From Psychrobacter glacincola (lineage in GTDB: Bacteria > Pseudomonadota > Gammaproteobacteria > Pseudomonadales > Moraxellaceae): 64,000 bases of DNA. The position numbers were made by a program, and so were the translations under genes. Positions 16,979 to 26,225 of this stretch are shown here, piece after piece. The first letter of the stretch is position 1. The number at the start of each line of letters is the position of its first letter. The notes beneath the pieces were generated by a model. That model did not search any database. It saw nothing but the letters and a program-made list of their open reading frames with translations, and had not been told where the DNA came from. The stretch spans positions 1 to 64,000 of the forward strand of contig NZ_CAJGZK010000006.1 in the NCBI RefSeq assembly GCF_904846215.1. Direction: 5' to 3'.

Positions 16979-19936
16979 TTAGACATTGTCGTTTTCATCA
17001 CGGCGCAACCCATCTTTCCATTTAGAGTCACTACTTTCTGTTTGCTGCGCGTGCTCATCTTGACCATTATCTGCGCTAGCAACTTTATCTTTGTTTAATT
17101 GGTGGTTGTAACTCATACGCTCATTTAGATGTGATGCTGCATCACGGTGACGCGAGCCGAGCGCTTCTGTTTGAGGATGTGAGTTCTGAAAATCAGTCTG
17201 AGCACGGACTTCCTCGGCAGTATCTTGCTCATTCACCATTTTGACATCGCCATCACTCTCATAGCCATGATTAGGATTGGCATCTCCTGTTGGTTGGTTA
17301 TTGTCTGGCATTGAGTCAATTGATGCCATATTTTCAGAGGTCTGCTGCAGATCCTTATCGTTTGATGCTTGATTTAACGGAGCATTATTTTTTAACTGAG
17401 CATTATTTTTTAACTGAGCATTGTTTTTTAGTTCAGCATAGTCAGTTAGCCTATGTACGGCATTCTCTAGACTATGCGGGTTATCACGTTCTTGTACTTT
17501 TGATAAATGCTTATCAAATGTATCGGTCAATAATGAATCATAGCGTATTGAATTATAGGTTATCAGCTGCTCAGCTTCTTCTTCAGTAATATCACCATTT
17601 TGACTGGCATGAACCACATGATCTTCAAAGGTCAACCCTTCAAAGTTGTCTTTATGTTCTGCCTTTTTAAATTTCTGCCATAAGGGTTCAACTTCGAGCA
17701 GTATTTGATAAGCATGCTCCATACGCCCTGTAACATCATCTGGCTCAGTATTGTAATAAACCATGGTTTTAAGATAATCACGGAAGGGGTTGGCGGCAAA
17801 ATCATCCATAAACGTATCGCCCAATTGGCGTTTTAGCTCATCGCTCACTGGCGCAAAGATACGACCACTTGGGAAAGTAACAAAGCTTACCAATTTGGCT
17901 GCCAACTGATTTGGGAAGTTAGCGAATAAGGACAGGAATGCTTCTTGAATAGTATAAAGGCTATTTTTTAGCGCCACTTCAGCATGTAAGCGTTCAGCGA
18001 ATGATTTGCTGCCATATTGATAAAATTGTAGAATCGCTGTACAGATGAATAGGTGAGAGTGAATATCTGCTAAGCGCCCAGAGAGCATCTCTTTGCGTTT
18101 TAAATCACCAGCCAATAATCCTAGAGACATATCAGCGGTTAACGCAAAGCTTGCGCTTAGGCGGTTGATGTCTTTGTAATAGGGACGGGTAAAGTTGTCT
18201 GCGAAGCTTGGCGCATCATTGCTACCACCGACATAGCCTGCGACAAACGCCTTGGCACCTCGGTTGAAGGTATAGCCTAAATGCTTAAAGAATAAGTTGT
18301 CGAACTGCTTGAGTGCACTCTCTTTATCTTCACTTTGTAATAGTTGCAATTCATCGAATAAATAAGGATGACAACGCATCGCACCTTGACCAAAAATCAT
18401 CAATGAGCGCGTCAATATATTAGCGCCCTCAACGGTGATCGATACTGGAATCGCTTGATAAGGAATGGCTAAAAAGTTACGCGGGCCCATTTGTACCGCG
18501 CGACCACCAACGACATCCATACCATCATTAATCACTGAACGCATGGTCTCAGTGGCATAGTATTTTGCCATCGCTGTCATCACTGACGGCGTACCACCTT
18601 GGTTTAGACCACAAGTCACCAGATGCCGAAAAGCTTCTAACATATAAGTATTACTGGCAATACGGCTGGTGGCATCTTGCACGCCTTCAAATTTGCCGAC
18701 AGAGATTTTAAATTGCTCACGAACCTTTGCAAAGGCACCCACCGATAAATAGCTCATTTCACTGGCGGAAGTTGATAGAGCAGGTAAGGATATCCCGCGA
18801 CCGACGCCTAAGCATTCCATCAGCATCCGCCAGCCGCGTCCTGCATTTTCAACCCCGCCGATAATATAATCTAATGGTATAAAGACATCTTGACCATCGA
18901 CTGTACCATTCATAAATGGCGAACCGATTGGATTGTGGCGTGGACCGATAATGACCCCTTTATGCTTAGCAGGCACCAGTGCACAAGTAATACCATAATC
19001 CGTTTTTTCAGGATTACCTAGCAGCCCTTCTGGATCATGCATTTTAAATGCCAAACCCACCACGGTTGCAATAGGCGCCAAAGTAATCCAGCGCTTAGAG
19101 AAATTCATCCGCAGACCGAGTACTTGCTCGCCTTCATGCATGCCATAACAAACCACACCGGTATCAGGAATAGCACCAGCATCAGAGCCAGCTTCTGGAC
19201 CTGTCAAGCCAAAGCAAGGAACCTCTTCACCTTTCGCTAAACCCGGCAGCCAGCGCAGCTTTTGCTCATCAGTGCCGTAATGCATGAGTAACTCACCAGG
19301 ACCAAGCGAGTTTGGTACCATACAAGTAACAGCAGCAGTTGGTGAGCGCGACGCGATTTTACTCATCACCCGACTTTGGGCATACGAGCTAAATTCTAAA
19401 CCACCATATTCTTTGGGAATAATTAAACCCAAAAAGCCATTGGCTTTGATAAATCGCCACGCCTCTGGTGACAGCTCTTTATCTTCATGATGAATTTTCC
19501 ACTCATCAAGCATTGTGCAAAGCGCTTCTACTTCATTATCTATAAAGCTTTGCTCTTCTTCTGATAATTCTGGATAGGGATATTTTGCAAAAGTATCCCA
19601 GTCAGGCGCGCCCATAAACAGCTCTTTTTCCCACCAGCTAGTACCTGCATCAAGTGCCTCACGCTCTGTGTCACTCATACTTGGCATGGCACCGCCCAAG
19701 GCTTTATAGACAGGCTTGGTAAGCAGGCTTTGACGAATAGGGGTAATAAGCAGCACTAGGCAAAGTAGGGCAATAGGCAGACCTAAGATAAGTGACCATG
19801 GACTGATAAAAGCGGTAACGAGGACAGTAATTAAGGCAACGATGCTGCCAGTGACGCGCGATAATGACAACAAAAAGATGGCCAAGACCATGGCTAATTG
19901 AATGATGACTGCCAGAATAAATAAGCCAATGGCCAT
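16979..19936 (-). CDS. fadE: Acyl-CoA dehydrogenase FadE, C-terminally extended
   Basis: This 985-residue flavoenzyme catalyses the first oxidation step of fatty-acid beta-oxidation at the membrane. The order is two N-terminal hydrophobic helices (about 1-70), an acyl-CoA dehydrogenase fold (CFGLTGPEAGSDAGAIPDTG, RSLMIFGQGAMRCHPY; catalytic Glu likely in TVEGANILTR), and the FadE-specific C-terminal domain (TFPSGRIFAPVSDELKRQLG). E. coli FadE has 814 residues; the excess is a hydrophilic tail after about residue 815, including KNNAQL repeats. ATG at 19936 has AAAGGAGG upstream and is preferred over a TTG at 19960. The terminator hairpin lies just downstream. Confidence 0.93.
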   Translation of the reverse strand: MAIGLFILAVIIQLAMVLAIFLLSLSRVTGSIVALITVLVTAFISPWSLILGLPIALLCLVLLITPIRQSLLTKPVYKALGGAMPSMSDTEREALDAGTSWWEKELFMGAPDWDTFAKYPYPELSEEEQSFIDNEVEALCTMLDEWKIHHEDKELSPEAWRFIKANGFLGLIIPKEYGGLEFSSYAQSRVMSKIASRSPTAAVTCMVPNSLGPGELLMHYGTDEQKLRWLPGLAKGEEVPCFGLTGPEAGSDAGAIPDTGVVCYGMHEGEQVLGLRMNFSKRWITLAPIATVVGLAFKMHDPEGLLGNPEKTDYGITCALVPAKHKGVIIGPRHNPIGSPFMNGTVDGQDVFIPLDYIIGGVENAGRGWRMLMECLGVGRGISLPALSTSASEMSYLSVGAFAKVREQFKISVGKFEGVQDATSRIASNTYMLEAFRHLVTCGLNQGGTPSVMTAMAKYYATETMRSVINDGMDVVGGRAVQMGPRNFLAIPYQAIPVSITVEGANILTRSLMIFGQGAMRCHPYLFDELQLLQSEDKESALKQFDNLFFKHLGYTFNRGAKAFVAGYVGGSNDAPSFADNFTRPYYKDINRLSASFALTADMSLGLLAGDLKRKEMLSGRLADIHSHLFICTAILQFYQYGSKSFAERLHAEVALKNSLYTIQEAFLSLFANFPNQLAAKLVSFVTFPSGRIFAPVSDELKRQLGDTFMDDFAANPFRDYLKTMVYYNTEPDDVTGRMEHAYQILLEVEPLWQKFKKAEHKDNFEGLTFEDHVVHASQNGDITEEEAEQLITYNSIRYDSLLTDTFDKHLSKVQERDNPHSLENAVHRLTDYAELKNNAQLKNNAQLKNNAPLNQASNDKDLQQTSENMASIDSMPDNNQPTGDANPNHGYESDGDVKMVNEQDTAEEVRAQTDFQNSHPQTEALGSRHRDAASHLNERMSYNHQLNKDKVASADNGQDEHAQQTESSDSKWKDGLRRDENDNV
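17380..17433. repeat. Three 18-bp tandem repeats inside fadE
   Basis: Units of GAGCATTATTTTTTAACT at 17380-17397 and 17398-17415, and a variant at 17416-17433, encode successive KNNAQL-type hexapeptides in the disordered FadE tail. The length is a multiple of three, so copy number can vary without breaking the frame. Confidence 0.9.
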
Positions 19937-20085
19937 AACTGCCTCCTTTGCAACGCTCAATAAAAAAGCGTCAAAATATAAGTGAATAAGAACGTTTGAA
20001 ATAAATATGATTGTTGTTTTATATTTCAGCCATTCTTTTTATAGTGAGTAATGATTTTAATTTTTGAAAGTAGTAATTTCTGATA

Positions 20086-20230
20086 TATAGTCCGTTCAAA
20101 ATAAAAGCGATACGATTGTAATAACGTCCTATTGGCTATAGTTTTTCTTGCTTGCTGTGCCTACGCAGACAGAGGCTGCAAAAGATTTATAGCCAACAGC
20201 ACTGTATCGTTTTTAAAACGAATCGACTAT
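20086..20230 (-). repeat. MITE-like element, subfamily B copy 1
   Basis: On the minus strand it starts TATAGTCGATTCGTTTTAAA and ends GAACGGACTATA. The arms GTGCTGTTGGCTATA / TATAGCCAATAGGAC flank the standard core. An outer pair ACGAT/ATCGT extends the stem. It occupies the middle of the 458-bp fadE-radC gap. Confidence 0.9.
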
Positions 20231-20394
20231 AGCAGTTTTGAGGTTAAAAGTTTATTTTGAAAATAAAACTTTTCCCAAAAATAAAGTTAACTACCAATAT
20301 GAAACAGTTGTTTATAACTATCAAGAGCGAAAACGCTACGCTGTGTCGATAATATGTATCAAGGTTTATTTATATAACCAAACGATATAGATAT

Positions 20395-21078
20395 TTAATC
20401 AAAAGGCGCTAAACAACGCTCGGCATAAGATAAAGTTTCATTACGTCCAACAATGACATGGTCAATCAAAGACAAATCTATAAGATCACAAGCCTTTTTG
20501 AGCTCATAGGTTAACAAGTTATCCGCCGTTGATGGCTTAGCATCGGTATGCGGATGGTTGTGAGCAACAATGAGCTGGCTTGCGGCATGGCTCAACGCAT
20601 GACGTAACACGTGCTTGATACACACAGAGCAAGAGGAGATGCCGCCTGTAAACAATATCTCGAAATTGATTAAGTTTAAGGCATTGTCCAAACATAGCAC
20701 AGCAAACACTTCTCGCGGCTCACCGCGCAACTGGGTACTGATATAGTCTTTGACCATTTGCGAGCGATCAAGTCCTTGACCCGTTTTAAGCTGACTGTCC
20801 AAATAGCGTCTGCCCATCTCAAGTGAGGCGAGCATCTGCGCGTATTTGGCAGGACCGATGCCGTGACAAGCAAGGACAGTCTCTTGCGGCGCAGCTAAGA
20901 GTTCTGCAAGGCTACCAAATTGCTCAATCAAATGACGAGCCAGCTCAATAGCTGACTGTGACGGGGTGCCCGTGCGCAAAAATATCGCTAATATTTCGGC
21001 ATCCGATAAATGTGCTGCGCCAAATTTTAATAGCTTCTCACGCGGTCTATCATCCTCATGCCAGTCTTTGATTGCCAT
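20395..21078 (-). CDS. radC: RadC family JAB-domain protein
   Basis: This 227-residue protein has an N-terminal helix-hairpin-helix region (ACHGIGPAKYAQMLASLEMG) and a C-terminal JAB/MPN-like metalloprotease fold. The metal motif is LIVAHNHPHTDAKPS ... D, then LIDHVIVG. Usual members read HNHPSGD; here the SG is replaced by HT, a mild deviation. Once linked to DNA repair, RadC's biochemical role is unsettled. ATG at 21078 with AAGGAG upstream is chosen over the longer frame from 21123. It is divergent from coaBC, as in many gammaproteobacteria. Confidence 0.92.
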   Translation of the reverse strand: MAIKDWHEDDRPREKLLKFGAAHLSDAEILAIFLRTGTPSQSAIELARHLIEQFGSLAELLAAPQETVLACHGIGPAKYAQMLASLEMGRRYLDSQLKTGQGLDRSQMVKDYISTQLRGEPREVFAVLCLDNALNLINFEILFTGGISSCSVCIKHVLRHALSHAASQLIVAHNHPHTDAKPSTADNLLTYELKKACDLIDLSLIDHVIVGRNETLSYAERCLAPFD

Positions 21079-21219
21079 GCTTACTCCTTGAGATGTCATT
21101 GCTACATGATAATTGCCACACAATAAATGTGTTAAATCCAGAAAACTTTCCCTAACTTATCTCATAATTGCTACTATAAGCGCAATTTTATCTTTCAATT
21201 TTTTGCTGATGCCACGCTT

Positions 21220-22590
21220 ATGTCAAATATCCTGCTTGCTATCACCGGCGGTATTGCCGCTTATAAATCTGCTGTATTTGCCCGTCTATTAATCAAGGCA
21301 GGCTTTGAGGTACGCGTTATTATGACCTCAGGCGCTCAAGCCTTTATCACGCCATTGACGTTACAAGCTTTGACTGGTAATGAGGTGCATATCTCATTGT
21401 TAGATGAAAAAGCGGAAGCGGGCATGGGTCATATCGAGCTTGCCAAGTGGGCAGACCTTGTGGTCATCGCGCCGGCATCTGCCAATACCTTGGCACGGCT
21501 TGCAATGGGTATGGCTGATGATTTGCTAACGACCGTATGTCTTGCAACGACAGCGCCGGTCATTATTGCGCCAGCGATGAATCAGCAGATGTGGGCCCAT
21601 CCAGCGGTCAACCTGAACGTGCAAACCCTGCATGATATGAATTATCAAATTATTAAGCCTGCTAGCGGTGAGCAAGCTTGCGGCGATGTGGGAGCGGGAC
21701 GCTTACCTGAGCCTGAACAGTTATTAGAAGAGATTTTGCTGTTTCAAGCAATGCAGACGACGCCTCAGTTATTGGCAGGTAAAAGAGTGGTGATTACTGC
21801 TGGACCGACGGTTGAAGCCATCGATCCGGTGCGTTATTTGTCTAATCATTCTACAGGAAAAATGGGTTTTGCTTTGGCGCGTGCCTGTGTGGCTGCAGGT
21901 GCAGATGTTATCTTAATTGCTGGTGGTAAAATCGCTCTGCCAACACCCCTCAATGTCACACGCATTGATGTATTGTCAGCCAAAGAGATGCTGATAGCCG
22001 CGCAGCAATGTGTGACAGGTACGCATAGCGCGCTACAGTATATGGTTGAAGATGAGCATTCTCACGACCATAACCATGACCATAACCATGACCATAACCA
22101 CGAACATGGGCATGACGATTACAGTGAAGAGCATGATAATAACGTCAATGATGACAGCGTGAAAGTAGCTGATATCTTTATTGCCACTGCTGCTGTTGCT
22201 GATTATCGCACTGAAGAAGCGGCGCCGCAAAAAATCAAAAAAACTCAAGCGGCGATGACGCTAAGCTTGGTCAAAAACCCTGACATCTTAGCGACGATTT
22301 CGCTTGCTCATCCTGAGTTGTTTGTCGTTGGCTTTGCCGCAGAAACGCAAGATGTTGAACGTTATGCTCGCGGTAAACTGCTCTCTAAAGATTTGGATTT
22401 GATTGCTTGCAATGATGTCTCACGTGCCGATATTGGCTTTGCCAGTGACGACAATGCTATGGAGGTTTTTTTCTCAACGCATTATAAGAATGATAGCATT
22501 ACGCTTGATAAAGCGAGTAAAGATAAGATTGCCGAGCAGTTGACGACGATTATCGGTGAGACAATCTGGCAACGTCACAATGCTCAGTAA
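21220..22590 (+). CDS. coaBC: Bifunctional CoaBC (Dfp) with a His/Asp-rich insertion
   Basis: This enzyme joins cysteine to 4'-phosphopantothenate (CoaB) and decarboxylates the product (CoaC) in coenzyme A synthesis. The CoaC domain (about 1-180) keeps GHIELAKWAD (His71) and EQACGDVGAGR (Cys154); the CoaB domain keeps SNHSTGKMG (Asn209), AAVADYR and APQKIKK (Lys338). At 456 residues it is about 50 longer than E. coli Dfp. The excess is an insertion at roughly 274-315 rich in HDHNHDHN repeats, placed before AAVADYR. The catalytic residues are present, so the enzyme should be functional. It is divergent from radC. Confidence 0.95.
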   Translation: MSNILLAITGGIAAYKSAVFARLLIKAGFEVRVIMTSGAQAFITPLTLQALTGNEVHISLLDEKAEAGMGHIELAKWADLVVIAPASANTLARLAMGMADDLLTTVCLATTAPVIIAPAMNQQMWAHPAVNLNVQTLHDMNYQIIKPASGEQACGDVGAGRLPEPEQLLEEILLFQAMQTTPQLLAGKRVVITAGPTVEAIDPVRYLSNHSTGKMGFALARACVAAGADVILIAGGKIALPTPLNVTRIDVLSAKEMLIAAQQCVTGTHSALQYMVEDEHSHDHNHDHNHDHNHEHGHDDYSEEHDNNVNDDSVKVADIFIATAAVADYRTEEAAPQKIKKTQAAMTLSLVKNPDILATISLAHPELFVVGFAAETQDVERYARGKLLSKDLDLIACNDVSRADIGFASDDNAMEVFFSTHYKNDSITLDKASKDKIAEQLTTIIGETIWQRHNAQ

Positions 22591-22628
22591 TGCTCAGTAA
22601 TGCTCAGTAATGCTCGGTAATGCTCAGT
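22579..22628. repeat. Five tandem 10-bp units across the coaBC stop codon
   Basis: AATGCTCAGT is repeated at 22579, 22589, 22599, 22609 (with CGGT) and 22619. The coaBC stop codon TAA straddles the first two units. It is followed 13 bp later by a MITE-like element. Confidence 0.9.
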
Positions 22629-22641
22629 ACAGTGATCATTG

Positions 22642-22783
22642 TATGGTTGAACTTTTAAAAGAGCACAGCACTACTGGGGTTAATTATTCGCAGCCTCTGT
22701 CTGCGCAGGCACAGCAAGCAAGAAAAATTAACCCCAGTAGTGATTGATAACATTTGTATTTCTTTTATTTAGGACTGACTGTA
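22642..22783 (+). repeat. MITE-like element, subfamily A copy 3
   Basis: It starts TATGGTTGAAC and ends GGACTGACTGTA. The arms CACTACTGGGGTTAA and TTAACCCCAGTAGTG pair perfectly over 15 bases, around the core GCAGCCTCTGTCTGCGCAGG then CACAGCAAGCAAG. It lies between coaBC and the convergent deacetylase-like gene. Confidence 0.9.
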
Positions 22784-22877
22784 GTCACGCTACAATGATT
22801 AGTACGATGACTCATTACATAAGCACCTATATCGAAAATAAGCATCGAAAATAAGCATCGAATAATGACGATATCAC

Positions 22878-23798
22878 TTACTCAACTGCCTTACCAAAGA
22901 ATATCTGCTGCGCCAGTCGAAAGGTATTGCAGTGCGCTTCAACCACATCATTGATATCTTCTGAATAACCGCCGCCCATGACGATAGCGATTGGAATATT
23001 GGCGGTTTTGGCTTGGCGTAGAACATATTCATCACGCGCCTTGCAGCCTTCTATTGTCAACCCAAGCTTGCCCAATTTGTCCGTTGCCAGTACATCAACC
23101 GCAGACTGATAAAAAATCATATCAGGTACGAAATCGGCGATTAAGCGCGGTAGCGTATCCTCTAAAATCTGCAAGTACTCCTCATCACCGGTATCGTTAT
23201 CCAGCTCAATATCCAAATCTGATACTTGTTTACGAAACGGATAGTTCTTTGCGCCGTGCATGCTAAAAATAAAAACACGTGGCTCATCTGCCATGATACT
23301 GGCATTACCATTGCCTTGATGAACATCCAAATCAATGACCAAAATTCTTTGCGCTTGTCCGCGATCGAGCAATAAGTTGCTTGCGACACAGACATCATTA
23401 AAGACGCAGAATCCCTCGCCATGATCAGCAAAGGCATGATGAGTGCCGCCCGCAACATTCATTGCCACGCCGTATTGCTGCGCAAAAAGCGCGCATTCAT
23501 AAGTCGCGTGAGCAATATAACGACCACGTTCTACCAGCTCTGGTGTCATCTCAAAACCGATCGCTCGCGCTTCTTTTCGTGGTAATGTCTGGGTCTTAAG
23601 CTGATACCAATAGTCAGCAGTGTGCGTCGTTAAAATCTCATTTTCACTTAAGCGCGTAGGGGCAAAAAAATTATCGGCACTAATGGTTCCTTCTGCTAAT
23701 AGTCGCTCAGGAATCATGGTGTATTTTTGCATGGGAAAGCGATGTTTTTCGGGTACGGAGTAACGGAAAATATCAGAGTAGGCAATTTTTAGCATCAT
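22878..23798 (-). CDS. Histone deacetylase / AcuC-like family hydrolase
   Basis: This 306-residue protein has the zinc-deacetylase signature: GGTHHAFADHGEGFCVFND (tandem His and the FND turn), VIDLDVHQGNGNA (Asp-x-His zinc ligands) and a C-terminal MGGGYS (Gly-rich, Tyr transition-state residue). Bacterial members deacetylate acetyl-lysine proteins, polyamines or small amides; the substrate is not predictable here. Length fits the class. Two ATG codons open the frame with no strong ribosome-binding site. A MITE-like element lies 25 bp upstream and may lie in or next to the promoter. Confidence 0.9.
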   Translation of the reverse strand: MMLKIAYSDIFRYSVPEKHRFPMQKYTMIPERLLAEGTISADNFFAPTRLSENEILTTHTADYWYQLKTQTLPRKEARAIGFEMTPELVERGRYIAHATYECALFAQQYGVAMNVAGGTHHAFADHGEGFCVFNDVCVASNLLLDRGQAQRILVIDLDVHQGNGNASIMADEPRVFIFSMHGAKNYPFRKQVSDLDIELDNDTGDEEYLQILEDTLPRLIADFVPDMIFYQSAVDVLATDKLGKLGLTIEGCKARDEYVLRQAKTANIPIAIVMGGGYSEDINDVVEAHCNTFRLAQQIFFGKAVE

Positions 23799-23822
23799 AT
23801 TTTTAACATCATATTTTTAATA

Positions 23823-23960
23823 TATAGTCAGTGAAAAGTAATATCGACACATTATGTACTGCTGGTATCAACTTTTCTTGCTTGCTGTGCCCATGCAGAC
23901 AGAGGCTGCAAAAAATTTATACCAGCAGTACCGTAGCGGTTTTAGAGTATTTTGACTATA
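23823..23960 (-). repeat. MITE-like element, subfamily C copy 1
   Basis: On the minus strand it starts TATAGTCAAAATACTCTAAA and ends TTTTCACTGACTATA. The arms GTACTGCTGGTATAAA / TTGATACCAGCAGTAC pair, and the core reads GCAGCCTCTGTCTGCATGGG then CACAGCAAGCAAG. It sits between the divergent-end deacetylase promoter region and the YbjN-like gene. Confidence 0.9.
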
Positions 23961-24051
23961 GTATTGAGGGTTTCTTGAGTAGAGGGTTGTTTACAATGGG
24001 GAGTCTAAACTGATGGTTTTAAAGTGATTTCAATATAAGAAAAGTAAAGTC

Positions 24052-24978
24052 TTACTGAACAAACTGAGTAGGCAAAAAGAAGGTTCGTGAGTCTGCTTGC
24101 TTACGTAGCTGCAACAGGAGGTCTGGTAATTCTTCAGCAGGGTTTTGGTTATTGACCAAATCGCTAAATATCTCATGAGCAACCGTCGTCATGGCAACGA
24201 TACTTTGCAATAAATGCTCAAGAATATCGTCATCAAGACCGACCGCTTCGATATCAATGGCGTTTTTATAGCGTATCTCACCATCATTGACATCCATCTC
24301 TAAATTGCCAATCACCATGTCATAGTTGATTTGAGTCATTAATAACATAGCGGCACTTTGATGACTCTCTGGTATCAAAAATGGCAAGATGCCATAGACT
24401 GCCAGCAGCTTATTTCTCTCTTGTACCCGAAACAGATAACCGCAATCAAGCCGTTTATTACGCATTCTTAAAGACAAATAGTGTGATTTTTGGCTGTCTC
24501 TTATTTTGGGCTGATAATGATTATAGTGCCACTCTTTATCATCAAAGTACTGTTTTAGATAATCGACAATAGGTATATCGCTATCACTTTTTTGCTCTGC
24601 ACTATTTTGCAAATCCTTGCCAATAGCTGTATCAATATCGGTTTCAACTTCGATAGATTTATTCATTGTTTCGATGTTATCAGCGACATTTGTGTCTGCC
24701 CTAGACGCATTTTTGTCGCTGACAGCGCTGTCAATATTGTTAGGGTCATTTTCTTTATGATTAGTATTAATATTATCCGTACTAACCTTATCCGTACTAA
24801 CATTATCAGTTGCTACTTGTGAAGCACTCACCTGACTATCAATCTCATCAATCTCATCAAAGTCAGCACTTGTCAAATCCTTCGACGATTTAATATTATC
24901 AATAACAAATCGCACAGTTGATGCGGTTAGCAGCTGCTTCATTTTTTGCCATAAGCTGAGTTTATTACGTTGACTCAT
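24052..24978 (-). CDS. YbjN-domain-like protein with acidic linker
   Basis: This roughly 308-residue protein is predicted soluble from the chosen ATG (24978, MSQRNKLSLWQ). A GTG at 25029 would add a short hydrophobic leader. After about residue 30 comes a 110-residue Ser/Thr/Asn/Asp-rich stretch with repeated STDN-type units, probably disordered. The C-terminal 180 residues (SLRMRNKRLDCGYLFRVQER ... LLMTQINYDMVIGNLEMDVN, DGEIRYKN) resemble the YbjN fold family, whose members may act like type III secretion chaperones or sensory adaptors. Function is unknown. The gene is followed on the same strand by nothing recognisable. Confidence 0.55.
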   Translation of the reverse strand: MSQRNKLSLWQKMKQLLTASTVRFVIDNIKSSKDLTSADFDEIDEIDSQVSASQVATDNVSTDKVSTDNINTNHKENDPNNIDSAVSDKNASRADTNVADNIETMNKSIEVETDIDTAIGKDLQNSAEQKSDSDIPIVDYLKQYFDDKEWHYNHYQPKIRDSQKSHYLSLRMRNKRLDCGYLFRVQERNKLLAVYGILPFLIPESHQSAAMLLMTQINYDMVIGNLEMDVNDGEIRYKNAIDIEAVGLDDDILEHLLQSIVAMTTVAHEIFSDLVNNQNPAEELPDLLLQLRKQADSRTFFLPTQFVQ

Positions 24979-25052
24979 AAATAGTCTGCTAACCAACAAA
25001 TGAAATATAAAGATTAAGAAAAAATACACATAAAGAAGCAGGCAAAAATAAA

Positions 25053-26147
25053 TTACTGGTCGTTAAAACCCAAACTGGCTTTAATATTGGGTTGGTTATA
25101 AAATTCTTGCAGCATTTCGCGAAGGTGTGCCGTCAACCATTCGCTTGCAAGCGCATCATTAATGATAGGTAAGAGGGTAGGAGTCAATTGCGCCATTGCT
25201 TGCTCATCGATATGTAAGCTTGCTGCCACAGTCGCTATGGTATCGGCTTGATGATTGCGATACCAAGTATCGACGCCAGCTGCTACTAGACTATGTAAAT
25301 AGGGCGACATACGCAAGCGGTTGTAGCTCTGCCCAATACTGGCTTCAATATGATCGATACTGCTATTGTCAGGCTCATCACGTAGATAGGTTTGGATATG
25401 GCTAATCGGCTGCGCTTTAATCCGTGCCCAACCAGTGACCAATAATCGCGCGACTTCCTCGTTCGATAAATGCGCTTTGGCATTGGCTTCTGCGCGATGC
25501 GCCAAATCTTTAATATTGCGATGCAGATACGTCTGCAACTTTTCATCAAGGTTTTTATTGGTTACTTTTTCAAACGAGCTGCGCCCAAGTTTCATCAGTT
25601 TACCGACGCCGCCTGCTTTGTCTAAGGTGGTTTCCATAAAGTCATTGATGGCGTGATATAGCGTTTGGGTAAGTAAGTCTGTAAATGTCTCATTGCCAAT
25701 CAGCGTATGAATCAATATATTGCGCTGCTGTTCATGGCTGCCGATATAGTCCGCTAGCGTTGCAACTTGCGTATCATCGACAAGCTCTGATAACGGCACA
25801 TTGTCATTGACCGGATGATAAATCACCGTATGCAAAATATCACGAATATCAGCGCGCATCACCTCACTTAGCGGATGATTTAGCAGCCAATCATTAAGCA
25901 GGTATTGCAAATCATCGCGACTGATATATTTAGACAATGGCTGCCCACCGAACCACTGCCAAGCTTCCATGCTAAGCGGTTCAGCTTGCTTACATAACCA
26001 TTGCTGCATAAAAGCCACTTGCGCATCAATTAAGCCGTCTATCGTTAACGCTGGCGTGTTTGGATTTTGAATATCTTTTGTGGTGTGAATAGGTTTTGAG
26101 GTCATAGTAATCGACAATTTGTTATACTGTGTGGTTGTGGTGGGCAT
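25053..26147 (-). CDS. Uncharacterised helical protein
   Basis: I do not recognise this 364-residue protein. It has no signal peptide or convincing membrane helix and looks largely alpha-helical, with motifs such as MQQWLCKQAEPLSMEAWQWF, MKLGRSSFEKVTNKNLDEKL and LTPTLLPIINDALASEWLTA. The last 180 residues resemble long amphipathic helices that could bind membranes or other proteins. It may be a lineage-specific Moraxellaceae protein. It lies 74 bp upstream of the YbjN-like gene on the same strand, so the two may be cotranscribed. It is divergent from ccmA. An internal ATG at residue 15 is an alternative start. Confidence 0.7.
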   Translation of the reverse strand: MPTTTTQYNKLSITMTSKPIHTTKDIQNPNTPALTIDGLIDAQVAFMQQWLCKQAEPLSMEAWQWFGGQPLSKYISRDDLQYLLNDWLLNHPLSEVMRADIRDILHTVIYHPVNDNVPLSELVDDTQVATLADYIGSHEQQRNILIHTLIGNETFTDLLTQTLYHAINDFMETTLDKAGGVGKLMKLGRSSFEKVTNKNLDEKLQTYLHRNIKDLAHRAEANAKAHLSNEEVARLLVTGWARIKAQPISHIQTYLRDEPDNSSIDHIEASIGQSYNRLRMSPYLHSLVAAGVDTWYRNHQADTIATVAASLHIDEQAMAQLTPTLLPIINDALASEWLTAHLREMLQEFYNQPNIKASLGFNDQ

Positions 26148-26225
26148 GAGGTATTATGACACGAACATTGTCTTTATTTGTGATGAATATTGACCGCGGC
26201 TTATATTAATAAATGAGAGGTTTTG

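Noticed and set aside
22579..22628. Possible CRISPR-like array
   Set aside because: The units are 10 bp and directly adjacent, with no spacers and no cas genes nearby.
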